64,000 nt of DNA from Shewanella olleyana (GTDB lineage: Bacteria; Pseudomonadota; Gammaproteobacteria; Enterobacterales; Shewanellaceae): positions 1 to 64,000 of the forward strand of contig NZ_JAKILD010000009.1 in assembly GCF_023283825.1 (NCBI RefSeq), written 5' to 3'. Positions 35,644 to 46,396 of this stretch are shown piece by piece (positions within the stretch are counted from its first letter, which is position 1; each line of letters begins with the position of its first letter). A program made the translations under genes and the position numbers. The notes below the pieces were generated by a model. The model ran no database searches, had not been told where the DNA came from, and saw only the letters and a list, made by a program, of their open reading frames with translations.

Positions 35644-36519
35644 ATGTCAACTAAACATCCCATAATCGCTGTTACTGGTTCTTCTGGAGCCGGCACAACA
35701 ACAACGACAACTGCATTTACTCATATCTTTCGTCAGCTCGGCATCAATGCTGCTTTTATCGAAGGGGACAGTTTTCATAACTTCACCCGTGCAGAAATGG
35801 AAGTATTGATCCGTAAGTCTCAAGCTGAAAACCGCAACATTAGCTATTTTGGGCCTGAAGCGAATAACTTTGTCAAACTCGAAGAATGCTTCCAAAGTTA
35901 TTCAGAAACGGGTCAAGGCCAAACCCGTAGTTATCTTCATACATTTGATGAAGCAGTACCATTTAACCAAATGCCTGGTACGTTCACTCAATGGCATCCG
36001 TTACCTGAAAATACCGACATGCTTTACTACGAAGGTTTGCATGGCGGTGTTGTTACTGAAGACGCTAATGTCGCTCAACATGTTGATTTATTGATAGGCA
36101 TGGTACCTATTGTCAATTTGGAATGGATTCAAAAAATTATTCGAGACACATCAGATCGTGGCCATAGCCGTGAAAAAGTCATGGGCTCGATTGTGCGCAG
36201 CATGGATGATTATATTAAGCATATGACGCCACAGTTTTCCCGCACTCATATTAACTTTCAGCGCGTTCCTACCGTTGATACTTCAAACCCATTTAGTGCT
36301 AAAGACATTCCTAGCCTAGATGAAAGCTTTGTTGTTATTCGTTTTCGCGATATTAATAATGTCGACTTCCCATATTACCTCAGCATGATTGATGGTTCAT
36401 TCATGTCTCGCGTCAACACTTTGGTGGTTCCCGGTGGCAAGATGTCATTAGCAATGGAACTGATCTTAACGCCATTGATTAAAGAGCTGATGCACAAGAA
36501 AGCTGCTGAAAACGCCTAA
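35644..36519 (+). CDS. prkB: Phosphoribulokinase-family kinase PrkB
   Basis: A 291-residue protein with the phosphoribulokinase/uridine kinase-type P-loop: AVTGSSGAGTTTTTTAF, then IEGDSFHNF. The central DMLYYEGLHGG, the LEWIQKIIRDTSDRG segment and the FPYYLSMIDGSFMSR region match E. coli PrkB, which is related to but not shown to be a Calvin-cycle kinase. AGGATAA precedes the ATG. Its true substrate in heterotrophs is unknown. In E. coli the order is yheT-yheU-prkB-yhfA-crp; here yhfA is absent and a Sel1 protein lies on the opposite strand instead. Confidence 0.9.
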   Translation: MSTKHPIIAVTGSSGAGTTTTTTAFTHIFRQLGINAAFIEGDSFHNFTRAEMEVLIRKSQAENRNISYFGPEANNFVKLEECFQSYSETGQGQTRSYLHTFDEAVPFNQMPGTFTQWHPLPENTDMLYYEGLHGGVVTEDANVAQHVDLLIGMVPIVNLEWIQKIIRDTSDRGHSREKVMGSIVRSMDDYIKHMTPQFSRTHINFQRVPTVDTSNPFSAKDIPSLDESFVVIRFRDINNVDFPYYLSMIDGSFMSRVNTLVVPGGKMSLAMELILTPLIKELMHKKAAENA

Positions 36520-36829
36520 ACCTCATCGTTAGATGTGATCTGAGGATTACCGTTGATTAGTTGTTACTGTTTAAGTTTGTTTTAAGCCATGAGGATTATC
36601 ATTCTCAGTATCGGGACTTCAGGCGAAAGAACGATAGTTGATGTGCTCATGGGTGTTAATTCCCCCATATTTATCTGTTAGCGCACTTGGGCATATCAGC
36701 AAACCTAATTCTTCTCTTTAATCCCCCTCAGCCAGCCTCAATCTTTAGTGCAATCTATCATTTGAGTGCAACCTATCATTTAAGTACCTTCTCCACTTTA
36801 AAGCACTGAATAAGTTTTAGGCATAAATT

Positions 36830-36853
36830 AAAAAACGGCCAATTGGCCGTTTA
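36830..36853 (-). terminator. Rho-independent terminator of the Sel1 gene
   Basis: Stem AAACGGCCAATTGGCCGTTT with an A-run on the plus strand, just past the end of the minus-strand gene at 36877. The remaining 310 bases back to prkB (36520-36829) hold no gene; a GATTATCATTCTC stretch there is only weakly Fur-box-like. Confidence 0.8.
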
Positions 36854-36876
36854 TAGAGTGGAAAGTTATTGCTGAG

Positions 36877-37668
36877 TTAATTCATTAAAGGAATGATTTC
36901 TCGATAAGCTTGGCGTTGACGATATTGTTCAAGTCGCATAATAAATTCATCACTGAGGGCAACTTCAGGATCTTGCTTTAATGCTTCAATCGCTTTTTGT
37001 TGGGTATCCACAGCCAATTCAAATTGCCCCATCTCAGCATAGCCAGCTGCAAGGTTATCTAAATTGGTTGGATCATTAGAATTATTTTCTAGTAGTTGTA
37101 GCGCTAACTCTACTGCACGAGAACCATCACGATACTGAGCTTCGGGACAAGTCGCTAAAATCCAAGCTACATTCCCTAGTGCTATCGTATCGCCCACTTG
37201 ATTAAACTGCTCTAGCGCTTTGCCGCAGTTACGTTCAACACCATCGCCACCAGCAGAATAAATGAAGCCTAAACGAAAATGTGCTCGTTGATCACCTTGT
37301 TCAGCCAGTGTTTTATACCACTGTTCAGCCACTTCAAGATTTCTTGGCAGCAACTCGCCTTCAAATGATAAGTCAGCAATGGTTTGCTGAGCTTTGATAT
37401 GGTCTTGTAATGCAGCTTGCTCGACCCAATAAAGTCCTTGCTCAGTATCTTGGTCAAGAAAACGCCCAGCCAAGTTCATTAGTCCTAACAAAAACTGTGC
37501 ATCGGCGTTACCCTCTGCAGCTCTTAATTGAATATGAACCAGTTTCGAATCAGCTTGTGACTCTAATGAAGCAGGTATTGAAAAGGCATGAACAGGCGTC
37601 ACTGCCCCGCCAAGCATTAACAGCGAGCAGGCAAGCCCTATATTTAATAGCTTTTTAGAATATTTCAA
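36877..37668 (-). CDS. Exported Sel1/TPR-repeat protein
   Basis: A 263-residue protein with a signal peptide (MKYSKKLLNIGLACSLLMLG, then GAVTPVHA) and a helical-repeat body: QFLLGLMNLAGRFLDQDTEQGLYWVEQAA, AEQWYKTLAEQGDQRAHFRLG, and a third unit GDGVERNCGKALEQF, followed by TPR-like pairs (AVDTQQKAIEAL). Such repeats bind other proteins in the periplasm. It lies between prkB and crp on the opposite strand, in place of yhfA of the usual gene order. Confidence 0.8.
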   Translation of the reverse strand: MKYSKKLLNIGLACSLLMLGGAVTPVHAFSIPASLESQADSKLVHIQLRAAEGNADAQFLLGLMNLAGRFLDQDTEQGLYWVEQAALQDHIKAQQTIADLSFEGELLPRNLEVAEQWYKTLAEQGDQRAHFRLGFIYSAGGDGVERNCGKALEQFNQVGDTIALGNVAWILATCPEAQYRDGSRAVELALQLLENNSNDPTNLDNLAAGYAEMGQFELAVDTQQKAIEALKQDPEVALSDEFIMRLEQYRQRQAYREIIPLMN

Positions 37669-38044
37669 ATCAACCCCTACTACTCAACTTCACTTTGATA
37701 ATCGGATTAACAATAACTATCAATTGGCCCTTTTACAATAATGAAAACCTTATAAAATATGAAAATCCGAGTAAATAAATCAATCTAGCGCACAAAAATC
37801 AAACAAAATATGTATTTTTTAATGGCTTAATGACTTGCCAAATAATTTAACAGCCACTAAATTAGATTGACACAGTTAACTAAAGTAGCAAAAATAAATC
37901 TTAAATTTAATAAGTTAATAGTGTCTTTGTTGTATTTTTCGTAATGTTAAACTCGATCTTCATCAAGGTTTTGCAGCTACAACTCAAGTACAATTACTTT
38001 ATTAGATAGTCCTTACTTTCATTTTATCAATCGAGGAAATAAAC
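37669..38044. other. Divergent upstream region between the Sel1 gene and crp
   Basis: This 376-base A/T-rich stretch should carry both divergent promoters. I see no ORF and no convincing TGTGA-N6-TCACA autoregulatory CRP site, only GAGGAAATAAAC as the crp ribosome-binding site immediately before 38045. Confidence 0.5.
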
Positions 38045-38680
38045 ATGGCTCTGATTGGCAAGCCTAAACCTGATCCAACTTTGGAGTGGTTTCTTTCACA
38101 CTGTCACATCCATAAATACCCAGCGAAAAGCACCTTGATACACGCAGGTGAAGAATCTGACACACTTTACTACATCGTTAAAGGTTCAGTCGCTGTATTG
38201 ATTAAAGATGAAGAAGGTAAAGAAATGATCCTTTCTTACCTTAATCAAGGTGATTTCATCGGTGAACTTGGTTTATTCGAAGAGCAAGCTGAACGTACAG
38301 CTTGGGTTCGTGCAAAACAGCCATGTGAAATTGCAGAAATTTCTTACAAGAAATTCAAGCAACTGATTCAAGTTAATCCTGAAATCCTTATGAAGTTAAC
38401 CGCTCAAATGGCTTACCGCTTACAAAGCACCAGCCAAAAAGTCGGTGATTTAGCTTTCCTAGACGTTGCCGGACGTATTGCTCAAACATTATTACATCTA
38501 GCTAAGCAGCCAGATGCAATGACTCACCCAGATGGCATGCAAATTAAGATCACTCGTCAAGAGATTGGTCAAATTGTTGGTTGTTCGCGTGAAACTGTTG
38601 GCCGTATTTTAAAAATGCTTGAAGAGCAAAGCCTTATTCAAGCACACGGTAAAACTATAGTCGTATATGGTACTCGTTAA
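38045..38680 (+). CDS. crp: cAMP receptor protein (global regulator)
   Basis: A 211-residue protein almost identical in layout to E. coli CRP: cyclic-nucleotide-binding domain with [12 protein letters not shown], and [12 protein letters not shown] ... ERTAWVRAK carrying the cAMP phosphate-binding residues, then the long C-helix ([18 protein letters not shown]) and the winged HTH with recognition helix [14 protein letters not shown]. In Shewanella CRP also controls anaerobic respiration genes. GAGGAAA lies before the ATG. It is followed by a terminator-like hairpin before the next operon. Confidence 0.97.
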   Translation: MALIGKPKPDPTLEWFLSHCHIHKYPAKSTLIHAGEESDTLYYIVKGSVAVLIKDEEGKEMILSYLNQGDFIGELGLFEEQAERTAWVRAKQPCEIAEISYKKFKQLIQVNPEILMKLTAQMAYRLQSTSQKVGDLAFLDVAGRIAQTLLHLAKQPDAMTHPDGMQIKITRQEIGQIVGCSRETVGRILKMLEEQSLIQAHGKTIVVYGTR

Positions 38681-38714
38681 GTTAAGCTTCAGCTTGATTT
38701 AAGAGTAATTAATT

Positions 38715-38751
38715 AAAGTGATAATTAGTCAATCTAGTTATCACTTTTTTT
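38715..38751 (+). terminator. Rho-independent terminator of crp
   Basis: Stem AAAGTGATAA / TTATCACTTT with a loop of 15 bases and a following T-run, 35 bases after the crp stop and immediately before the PepSY gene. Confidence 0.8.
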
Positions 38752-38766
38752 ATGGGAGTCGTTCCA

Positions 38767-39111
38767 ATGAGGCTGCTGCCAGCGCTTTTTCTCTGTTTAT
38801 TTGCATCTACTCTCAGCCCATCATCACATGCATTAACAAACGAACTTCAACATGATGAAGTTCAACGCTTGGTCACATCTGGTAGCATTCGTTCACTTGA
38901 TTATTCCCTTACTTTACTTGCACAATACTGTCATGGTGAATTAATTGATGCCAGCCTCTATCAAGAGGACGACAAATGGCGTTATGATTTACAATTGAAG
39001 TTAAAAAAAGGGCATATCATCCATTTAAATATTGATGCGACAAATGGAATGCCAGAGTCTATTGACCAACTACCAAGTGAATGCCAAATAAATGAAACTG
39101 CTACTCGTTGA
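38767..39111 (+). CDS. Exported PepSY-like protein upstream of a two-component system
   Basis: A 114-residue protein with a signal peptide (MRLLPALFLCLFASTLSPSS, then HA). The mature part has the PepSY helix-strand pattern: HDEVQRLVTSGSIRSLDYSL, then RYDLQLKLKKGHIIHLNIDA. PepSY proteins are found beside sensor kinases and often act as periplasmic sensors or inhibitors. The start at 38767 is chosen because GGGAG lies 8 bases before it; the upstream ATG at 38752 has none. It overlaps the next gene by 20 bases, so all three genes form one operon. Confidence 0.7.
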   Translation: MRLLPALFLCLFASTLSPSSHALTNELQHDEVQRLVTSGSIRSLDYSLTLLAQYCHGELIDASLYQEDDKWRYDLQLKLKKGHIIHLNIDATNGMPESIDQLPSECQINETATR

Positions 39112-39766
39112 AGATAATACCCTTTTAGTTGCCGAACTCGAGAAACAACTTAAACAAGCTGGTTATGTTACCGATGTCACTGACAAAGCTGTTGAAGCAG
39201 ACTATTTAATTAAAGAAACCCAATATGACTGTGTCATTTTAGACATTGGCCTTCCTGATGGTAATGGATTAACCCTGGTTCAGTCTTGGCGTGAAAAAGG
39301 CATTGATACCCCTGTTATCATGCTAACTGCCCGCAGCCAATGGCACGAAAAAGTCGAAGGCTTTAATGCTGGCGCAGACGACTACCTTGGCAAGCCATTC
39401 CATGCTCAAGAGCTACTTGCTCGCGTTCAAGCACTTATCCACCGTGCCCACGGCCGTCTTAATACCTCATCAAAACAATTGAGCTATGGCGGCATTACGT
39501 TAGATGAAGCGGAACAAAGAGTGCACATTGGTGAGAACCACTATGAACTGACTGCGATGGAATTTCGATTATTAAAAATCTTCCTCATGTCGCCCAAAAA
39601 ATTACTCTCAAAAGCTCAGCTGACAGACAAGCTTTACCAATTTGATGATGAAAAAGAGTCGAACGTGGTAGAGGTTTACGTAACACATCTACGTAAAAAG
39701 CTCGGTAAAACGGCCATTGAAACTCGCCGCGGCCAAGGATATATCTTTCACGGCATCGTGGAATGA
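39092..39766 (+). CDS. OmpR-family response regulator
   Basis: A 224-residue regulator with a receiver domain (acidic ED at 7-8, phospho-acceptor D51 in VILDIGLPDGNG, T/S in LTAR, K in LGKPF) and a C-terminal winged-helix domain (YELTAMEFRLLKIFL, VVEVYVTHLRKKLG, TRRGQGYIF). The QseB/PhoP-like subgroup fits. It overlaps the upstream PepSY gene by 20 bases and the kinase gene by 4, indicating translational coupling. Confidence 0.9.
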   Translation: MKLLLVEDNTLLVAELEKQLKQAGYVTDVTDKAVEADYLIKETQYDCVILDIGLPDGNGLTLVQSWREKGIDTPVIMLTARSQWHEKVEGFNAGADDYLGKPFHAQELLARVQALIHRAHGRLNTSSKQLSYGGITLDEAEQRVHIGENHYELTAMEFRLLKIFLMSPKKLLSKAQLTDKLYQFDDEKESNVVEVYVTHLRKKLGKTAIETRRGQGYIFHGIVE

Positions 39767-41127
39767 TATCAATCCGCAGTAAGCTAAGTCTTTGGCTTAG
39801 TGCGCTCATTATTATTGCGACAGTCATTGGACTCATTTTATTTGAGTCCATGCTTCGCCAAGCCTTTCATGATTCGATTATCAATCGCCTCGAAGAAGAT
39901 TTAGAACACATCATCATGGCCAGCCATATCAATGCTGGTGAAATCATTATCGATCAAAATGAGCTTTCTAGCTTTTACAAACCTGCTTATTCTGGGCGTT
40001 ACTTTCAATTTAACTCCGAAAACCAAATCATTCGCTCGCGCTCTTTATGGGATGCACAGCTAGATATTGAATTACTTGCTCAAAATCAAACCCGAGTCTG
40101 GCAAGCCAAAGGGCCAAAAAATAATGATATGCAGTTACTGTCTATCGGCATTGGCTCCACCAGCGGTAAAAAGGTAGCGACCTTAACCGTTGCACAAGAT
40201 TTAAGTATTGGCCGGCGTGTGTTCAGTGAAGTGTTTGGCACTAAGCTGGCCATTAATATAGCCATGTTACTGGCGATGATTGGCGGTATTTTTATTATTA
40301 TCAGGCAGTCCTTTAAGCCCGTTAAGTCGATTCAAGACTCCCTTGCTAAATTAAGACAAGGTGAAATAAATTCCCTTGAAATAAACCAAATCCCGGTAGA
40401 GATAAAACCGTTAGCAGAAACCTATAACGAGCTATTAGATTACACAGCGAATCAAATTGAGCGTAGCCGTAATAATTTGGGGAATTTAAGCCACGGATTA
40501 AAAACGCCACTCGCTGTGATGCAGCAGCAAGTTGAAGTTTTGGGATTATCTAACCCTGAAACAGCTGAAGCGATGCAGCAACAGCTTGATCAAATTCGTA
40601 ATATGATTGAGCGAAAACTAGCAGCAGCGAGAATAACGGGGGATATGCTACCAGCAGCGCAAATGGTTATCCCACGAGATTTCGAAGCGCTTACGAGCAC
40701 CCTAGACAAAGTTCATCATCATAAACATATAGAGTGCTCAGTGAAGGTGATTGAAAATATCAACCGATTACCTATCCACAGAGAAGATGGCATGGAGCTA
40801 TTTGGCAACCTGCTAGATAATGCTTATAAGTGGGCTGAATCACATATTGTTGTCGATATCACCGCTATCGAGGTTGGCAATAGCCAAACGCTGAGCCTGA
40901 CCGTAGAAGATGATGGTCCTGGTGTGAATGATGATCAGTTAAGCCAGTTAACTAATCGGGGCAAACGCTTAGATGAGGCTGTTATGGGCCATGGACTTGG
41001 CTTATCCATCGTTAAAGAGATAATAGAACAATATGGGTACACTCTGACATTTAGCAGCTCAGAGCGCTTAGGAGGCCTTAGCGTGACAATTGTGTTTACT
41101 AATCCTAAGGTCATGACAAGCAGCTAA
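39763..41127 (+). CDS. Sensor histidine kinase
   Basis: A 454-residue kinase: helix 1 about 8-28, periplasmic domain 29-160, helix 2 about 162-181, HAMP-like linker, HisKA with H244 in NLSHGLKTPL, then the HATPase domain with N-box LFGNLLDNAYKWAE, G1 VEDDGPGV and G2 GHGLGLSIV. The overall shape is PhoQ/QseC-like. The signal is unknown; the upstream PepSY protein probably interacts with its periplasmic part. Four-base overlap with the regulator gene. Confidence 0.9.
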   Translation: MISIRSKLSLWLSALIIIATVIGLILFESMLRQAFHDSIINRLEEDLEHIIMASHINAGEIIIDQNELSSFYKPAYSGRYFQFNSENQIIRSRSLWDAQLDIELLAQNQTRVWQAKGPKNNDMQLLSIGIGSTSGKKVATLTVAQDLSIGRRVFSEVFGTKLAINIAMLLAMIGGIFIIIRQSFKPVKSIQDSLAKLRQGEINSLEINQIPVEIKPLAETYNELLDYTANQIERSRNNLGNLSHGLKTPLAVMQQQVEVLGLSNPETAEAMQQQLDQIRNMIERKLAAARITGDMLPAAQMVIPRDFEALTSTLDKVHHHKHIECSVKVIENINRLPIHREDGMELFGNLLDNAYKWAESHIVVDITAIEVGNSQTLSLTVEDDGPGVNDDQLSQLTNRGKRLDEAVMGHGLGLSIVKEIIEQYGYTLTFSSSERLGGLSVTIVFTNPKVMTSS

Positions 41128-41138
41128 TTCAAATCAAT

Positions 41139-41192
41139 AAAAAGCCCAAGTCATCTTTAACTAATTGGTATTAAAGGCGACTTGGGCTTTTT
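41139..41192. terminator. Bidirectional rho-independent terminator
   Basis: Stem AAAAAGCCCAAGTC / GACTTGGGCTTTTT with a loop of about 25 bases (itself partly paired), with A- and T-runs outside, between the kinase gene and the convergent DUF1338 gene. Confidence 0.8.
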
Positions 41193-41251
41193 AGAATTGA
41201 ACTATGAGCTAAAAACTCAATATATCTTTACCCTCAAGCACAATTACTGGC

Positions 41252-42052
41252 TTATCCAGCCGCATTAGTACTTTCAAAAATCTTATCGGCAGAAGCAGCA
41301 ACAAAACCTGTATACAAATTACCATCAGCCATTGGGTAACGACGAGCAAACTCGTAAAAGCAAGTCGGGATTTCTAATTCACCATCTTCAAAGCTCACCA
41401 TCATTCTGTCAGCCATTGTTGATGATTGTTCAAGTAATACTGCTGCAGAACCTTTAACTTCACCGCCTGAAGTATTCAATTTAAAACCTGCACCTTTTAG
41501 CGCGTCATTCACTGATTCAATTTGATTAAAATCAGCTAGCTCATTAATTGAAACAGTAAAGTGATTCGCACGATATCCAATAGCAGCAACCCACGCAGCA
41601 TATTCACTTTCAGCTAACAGAGTCTTATAGTCTGCAAGATTAACATTCCAGTGACGACCCGAATACAAGAAGTTATCCGCTTTGGTATCGGCCACATCAA
41701 CTTGGTCAATTAAGCCATGGATAATAGCTTGAGCTTCTGCACTAAACTCTTCAACTAACAGCTCAGAAATGAACACTTTTGGTTGTTTAGGATCTGGATG
41801 CTCAAAGTGCTTTGCAATTAGCTTCTTTTGCTCAAAATTGTAATCACCACAAGCAACATAGCCAATCGACTCAAAATGTTGAGCTAATACTGACAAATTC
41901 ACTTTAGCAATATTAAATGTTCTCAAAGCAATATGATCATTAATGATCGGCGAGCCTTTACTGAGCAACTTATGAATACTGTCTGCTGATGGTGTCATGT
42001 TGATATAGTCTTGCCACAAAGCAGCAAACAGAGCATTTACGTCGGTATGCAT
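41252..42052 (-). CDS. DUF1338 family protein (hydroxyglutarate synthase-related)
   Basis: A 266-residue protein of the DUF1338 fold. Conserved positions visible are NDHIALRTF (candidate metal His), FISELLVEEF, GYRANHFTVSIN (second His) and CFYEFARRYP (candidate Glu and substrate Arg). DUF1338 includes the Fe(II)-dependent 2-oxoadipate dioxygenase/decarboxylase HglS of lysine catabolism; this is the shorter class. It is the last gene on the strand after argD/astC-astA-astD, separated by a repeat in the terminator, so a role in amino-acid breakdown is plausible but unproved. Good AAGGATTT site. Confidence 0.8.
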   Translation of the reverse strand: MHTDVNALFAALWQDYINMTPSADSIHKLLSKGSPIINDHIALRTFNIAKVNLSVLAQHFESIGYVACGDYNFEQKKLIAKHFEHPDPKQPKVFISELLVEEFSAEAQAIIHGLIDQVDVADTKADNFLYSGRHWNVNLADYKTLLAESEYAAWVAAIGYRANHFTVSINELADFNQIESVNDALKGAGFKLNTSGGEVKGSAAVLLEQSSTMADRMMVSFEDGELEIPTCFYEFARRYPMADGNLYTGFVAASADKIFESTNAAG

Positions 42053-42070
42053 AATAAAATCCTTCTTTAT

Positions 42071-42379
42071 AAAAAAGGCAATGACTGAGGGACTGCTGAG
42101 CTTTCAAGGTTGTTTTTGCAGCGAATTGTTGGCCATTTTTACAAGGCAGAGACTTTGTCGTGTAGTTATTCTACACAAACAGTCGATAACGCAGTAAAAA
42201 TGGCCAACAAACGCTGCCCAAAGGGTTCGGCTAAAAACGTTTTACTCTTTGTTGAATGCATCTTTTTAAATAAAGAGTTGCTTAGATGACTAGGCATCAA
42301 TCCATTCGCCTCAATTAAAACGTTTTTAACTCGAACAAAATTCAACCAACAAAGTTCAACAGGCCCTTGTCATTGCCTT
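42071..42379 (-). terminator. astD terminator split by a repeat element in its loop
   Basis: The two arms AAGGCAATGAC (42075-42085) and GTCATTGCCTT (42369-42379) are perfectly complementary, and the plus-strand A-run at 42071-42076 gives a U-tract on the minus-strand transcript. They are separated by the whole family 1 element at 42088-42366. Without the insert this is an ordinary terminator for astD. Confidence 0.7.
42088..42366 (-). repeat. Intergenic inverted-repeat element, family 1, copy C
   Basis: A 279-bp copy, same orientation as copy B. Ends are AGGGACTGCTGAGCTTTCAAGG on the left (slightly decayed) and AACAGGCCCT on the right; the middle holds GTGTAGTTATTCTACAC, the CGATAACGCAGTAAAAATGG core and CCGC/TCGCCTCAATTAAAACG end block. 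It lies in the loop of the astD terminator hairpin. Confidence 0.88.
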
Positions 42380-42396
42380 AGTAGCGTTTGGTTATG

Positions 42397-43857
42397 TTAG
42401 ATTGAAAGCCCTGGGCTTAAGTTTGCTGGCAAGCTAACACTGTCAGCTTCCACTGAAGCAACAGGGTAAGCACAGTAATCAGCAGCATAGAATGCACTTG
42501 CACGATGGTTACCTGAAGCGCCAACACCACCAAATGGAGCTGAACCTGAAGCGCCTGTAATTTGCTTATTCCAGTTAACGATACCGGCGCGAATACGTGC
42601 TAAGAAGTAATCATAATCTTCACGGCTGTCAGCTAGAATACCAGCAGATAAGCCATAACGAGTGTTATTCGCCATATCAATGGCTTGATCAAACTCTTGA
42701 TATCTAACTAGCTGTAGCAATGGTCCAAAGTATTCTTCATCTGGCAATTCAGCGATTTCAGTCACATCAATTAAACCAGGTGACACTAGGCCAGTACCCG
42801 CTTCAACATGAGTTAACTCAACTAAAGATTGTCCGCCTAGTGCTTGAAGCTCAGCTTGAGCTGCAATCATGCCTTTCGCAGCACCTTCAGAAATCATCGA
42901 CCCCATAAACGGTTGCGGCTGGGCATTCCAGCTACCTACTTTGATTTGCTTAATCGCAGCAATTAACTGCTCAATTAACGCATCACCAGCACCGCCTTGT
43001 TCGATATAAAGACGACGAGCACAAGTACAACGTTGACCAGAAGAGATATATGCCGACTGAATAATGTCATGAACAGCCGCTTTAGTATCTTGAACATCTT
43101 TGATGATTAATGGGTTATTACCGCCCATTTCAAGCGCTAAAATTTTGCCTGGGTGGCCGGCATATTGTTGATGCAATAAGTGACCAGTGCGTGAACTGCC
43201 GGTAAAGAACAAACCATCAATCTGTGGGTGTGAAGCTAATGCTTTACCCGTTTCAAGCTCACCTTGAACAAGGTTAATCACCCCTTGTGGCAATCCTGCT
43301 TTATCCCAAAGCTTAAGCATTTCTTCGGCAACTTTTGGCGTTAACTCCGATGGCTTAAATACTACTGTGTTACCCGCAAGTAATGCAGGAACAATATGGC
43401 CATTAGGTAAATGACCAGGGAAGTTATAAGGACCAAATACCGCAACAACACCGTGAGGCTTGTGACGCAATACTGCACGGCCTGCAGGGATATCGTTAGT
43501 TTCAGTTCCTGTACGCTTATCGTGCGCCGCTGCTGACAAACCAATTTTGCCGATCATCGCGCCAACTTCTGTGGCGGTTTCCCATTGTGGTTTACCCGTT
43601 TCTTGGGCGATAACTTCTGCAAGTTCAGCTTTATTAGCTTCAAGCTCACTGCGGTAAGCTTCAACAATGGCAAGGCGGGCTTCATAACCCAACATAAACC
43701 AATCAAACTGCGCTGCACGGGCTGCATCAATTGCCGTATTAACCTGTGCTGCAGTAGCCGTTTTACCACTCCAGATAACCTCACCGTTAGCTGGGTTAAC
43801 TGATGTTACTTCATGACCTTCGCCATTAGACCATTGGCCTTTAATAAATTGTGTCAT
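42397..43857 (-). CDS. astD: N-succinylglutamate 5-semialdehyde dehydrogenase
   Basis: A 486-residue NAD-dependent aldehyde dehydrogenase, the fourth step of the arginine succinyltransferase pathway. It has [14 protein letters not shown] (NAD and substrate binding), FTGSSRTG, the general-base region [12 protein letters not shown] and the nucleophile cysteine in [12 protein letters not shown]. Length and sequence match E. coli AstD (492). It lies 10 bases after astA, with AGGACAG before its ATG. Confidence 0.96.
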   Translation of the reverse strand: MTQFIKGQWSNGEGHEVTSVNPANGEVIWSGKTATAAQVNTAIDAARAAQFDWFMLGYEARLAIVEAYRSELEANKAELAEVIAQETGKPQWETATEVGAMIGKIGLSAAAHDKRTGTETNDIPAGRAVLRHKPHGVVAVFGPYNFPGHLPNGHIVPALLAGNTVVFKPSELTPKVAEEMLKLWDKAGLPQGVINLVQGELETGKALASHPQIDGLFFTGSSRTGHLLHQQYAGHPGKILALEMGGNNPLIIKDVQDTKAAVHDIIQSAYISSGQRCTCARRLYIEQGGAGDALIEQLIAAIKQIKVGSWNAQPQPFMGSMISEGAAKGMIAAQAELQALGGQSLVELTHVEAGTGLVSPGLIDVTEIAELPDEEYFGPLLQLVRYQEFDQAIDMANNTRYGLSAGILADSREDYDYFLARIRAGIVNWNKQITGASGSAPFGGVGASGNHRASAFYAADYCAYPVASVEADSVSLPANLSPGLSI

Positions 43858-43867
43858 TTGTGCTGTC

Positions 43868-44887
43868 CTAAAGTTCTAGTACGCGAATTGGGTCGCCATT
43901 AGCCACTTTCAATGCTTCTGCCAACTCTGGGTTTAGCGTGACTTTGTCATGTTTATCTGACACCTTTATTTTTGCTGCTGTCGCGCGGTAATCCGCGAGC
44001 AATGTATTGGCAACAATGTACTGGTGATCTGCATGTGGCATTTTTCCGATAGTCACAGTAAGTTCTCTGCTTTGCTGAACAGAACGAATATCGTTCAGCG
44101 CACACTCAACTGTTGGACCACCGTCAAAAATATCGACGTAATTTCTAAATTTAAAGCCTTCTGCTTGAAGCAGTTTCAATGCAGGTTTGGTGTTGCGATG
44201 AACTTCACCAATCACCTTCTGCGCTTTTTTAGGCAATAGGCAAACATGAATTGGGCTTCGCGGCATCATTTCAGCCATAAAAGCTTTTTTGCCAAGACCT
44301 GATAAATAATCAGCTTCAACAAAGTCGATACCGAGGAAATGATCTTGTAACCATTCATAAAAAGGCGAATCGCCCTTTTCATCACTCACACCGCGCATTT
44401 CCGCAATAACAGTGCTACCGAAACGTTGTGCATGTTGCGCTAAAAACAAAAAGCGAGAACGTGACAACATGCGGCCGTTATAACCGCGGCGGTATTCTTT
44501 GTTCAAAAATAAAGTGCACAATTCCGCTGCGCCAGTGTAGTCATGGCACAAAGTCAGGGTTTCAACTTCATTACGAACTGAGATTTGCTTTGAATGATAA
44601 ACTTCAGTACCTAAACGGTAATGATAAAAGGCATCTTCCATTCCAACAGCTGCTTCGATACCACAGGTACCGACAACTTCATTGGTTTTCAGATCTTCAA
44701 GCACCATCAAATAACCTTCATCAAAAGGTTTTTCAACTTGCTTGGAAAAAGAGGCTTCTGCACGAGCGATTTTCGATCGCAGTAGCTCTTCATTGACAGG
44801 CAAGGAAGTAAATCCATGTCCTGATTCAACAGCTACTTTGTATAGAGCATCGTAATCACTGGCGCGAATTGGTCGAATGATTAGCAT
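43868..44887 (-). CDS. astA: Arginine N-succinyltransferase
   Basis: A 339-residue enzyme that succinylates arginine in the first step of the AST pathway. It starts [19 protein letters not shown] and has the family blocks [56 protein letters not shown] and DGGPTVEC. The ATG at 44887 is preferred over the TTG one codon earlier because AGGAG lies 6 bases upstream. Between it and argD/astC there is a terminator-like hairpin, so astA and astD may be expressed below the aminotransferase. Confidence 0.95.
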   Translation of the reverse strand: MLIIRPIRASDYDALYKVAVESGHGFTSLPVNEELLRSKIARAEASFSKQVEKPFDEGYLMVLEDLKTNEVVGTCGIEAAVGMEDAFYHYRLGTEVYHSKQISVRNEVETLTLCHDYTGAAELCTLFLNKEYRRGYNGRMLSRSRFLFLAQHAQRFGSTVIAEMRGVSDEKGDSPFYEWLQDHFLGIDFVEADYLSGLGKKAFMAEMMPRSPIHVCLLPKKAQKVIGEVHRNTKPALKLLQAEGFKFRNYVDIFDGGPTVECALNDIRSVQQSRELTVTIGKMPHADHQYIVANTLLADYRATAAKIKVSDKHDKVTLNPELAEALKVANGDPIRVLEL

Positions 44888-44960
44888 CAAACTCTCCTAA
44901 ATAACACCAAATAAAGTAAAGCTGATAAGGTAAAAGCTTCACTTCATTGGTTACCCAAAC

Positions 44961-44992
44961 AAAAAAGCGCAACCATAATGGCTGCGCAATCT
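44961..44992 (-). terminator. Hairpin with U-run between argD/astC and astA
   Basis: On the minus strand GCGCAGCCATTATGGTTGCGC folds into a stem with one bulge and is followed by a T-run; it lies right after the aminotransferase stop. It can act as an internal attenuator of the ast operon. Confidence 0.7.
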
Positions 44993-44998
44993 TATCGA

Positions 44999-46252
<1,254 letters not shown>

Positions 46253-46368
46253 TCACTCTAGTCCGCTGTCTATATTGATTTTGGTTTAGTATCGCAGCGG
46301 TTGCTTGTCTAACTTGAAGGACATTATTAGCTAAATTGTGATCAAAATACCAGTTTTTAGCTGTTAAC

Positions 46369-46396
46369 TATTCATTACTGAAATGATTAGTGAATA
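46369..46396 (-). promoter_or_regulatory. Candidate ArgR-like operator upstream of argD
   Basis: TATTCATTAC and AGTGAATA form an imperfect inverted repeat in the A/T-rich 336-base leader of argD (46217-46552), and a TATTCAT...ATGCATA motif lies near 46490. ArgR boxes are built from TGAAT/ATTCA halves, but the spacing here is not the standard 18-bp box, so the assignment is tentative. No ORF is present in the interval. Confidence 0.3.

Noticed and set aside
36591-36611. Fur-box-like stretch GATTATCATTCTC downstream of prkB
   Set aside because: Only part of the 19-bp consensus is matched and it lies between a gene end and a convergent gene, not upstream of an iron gene.
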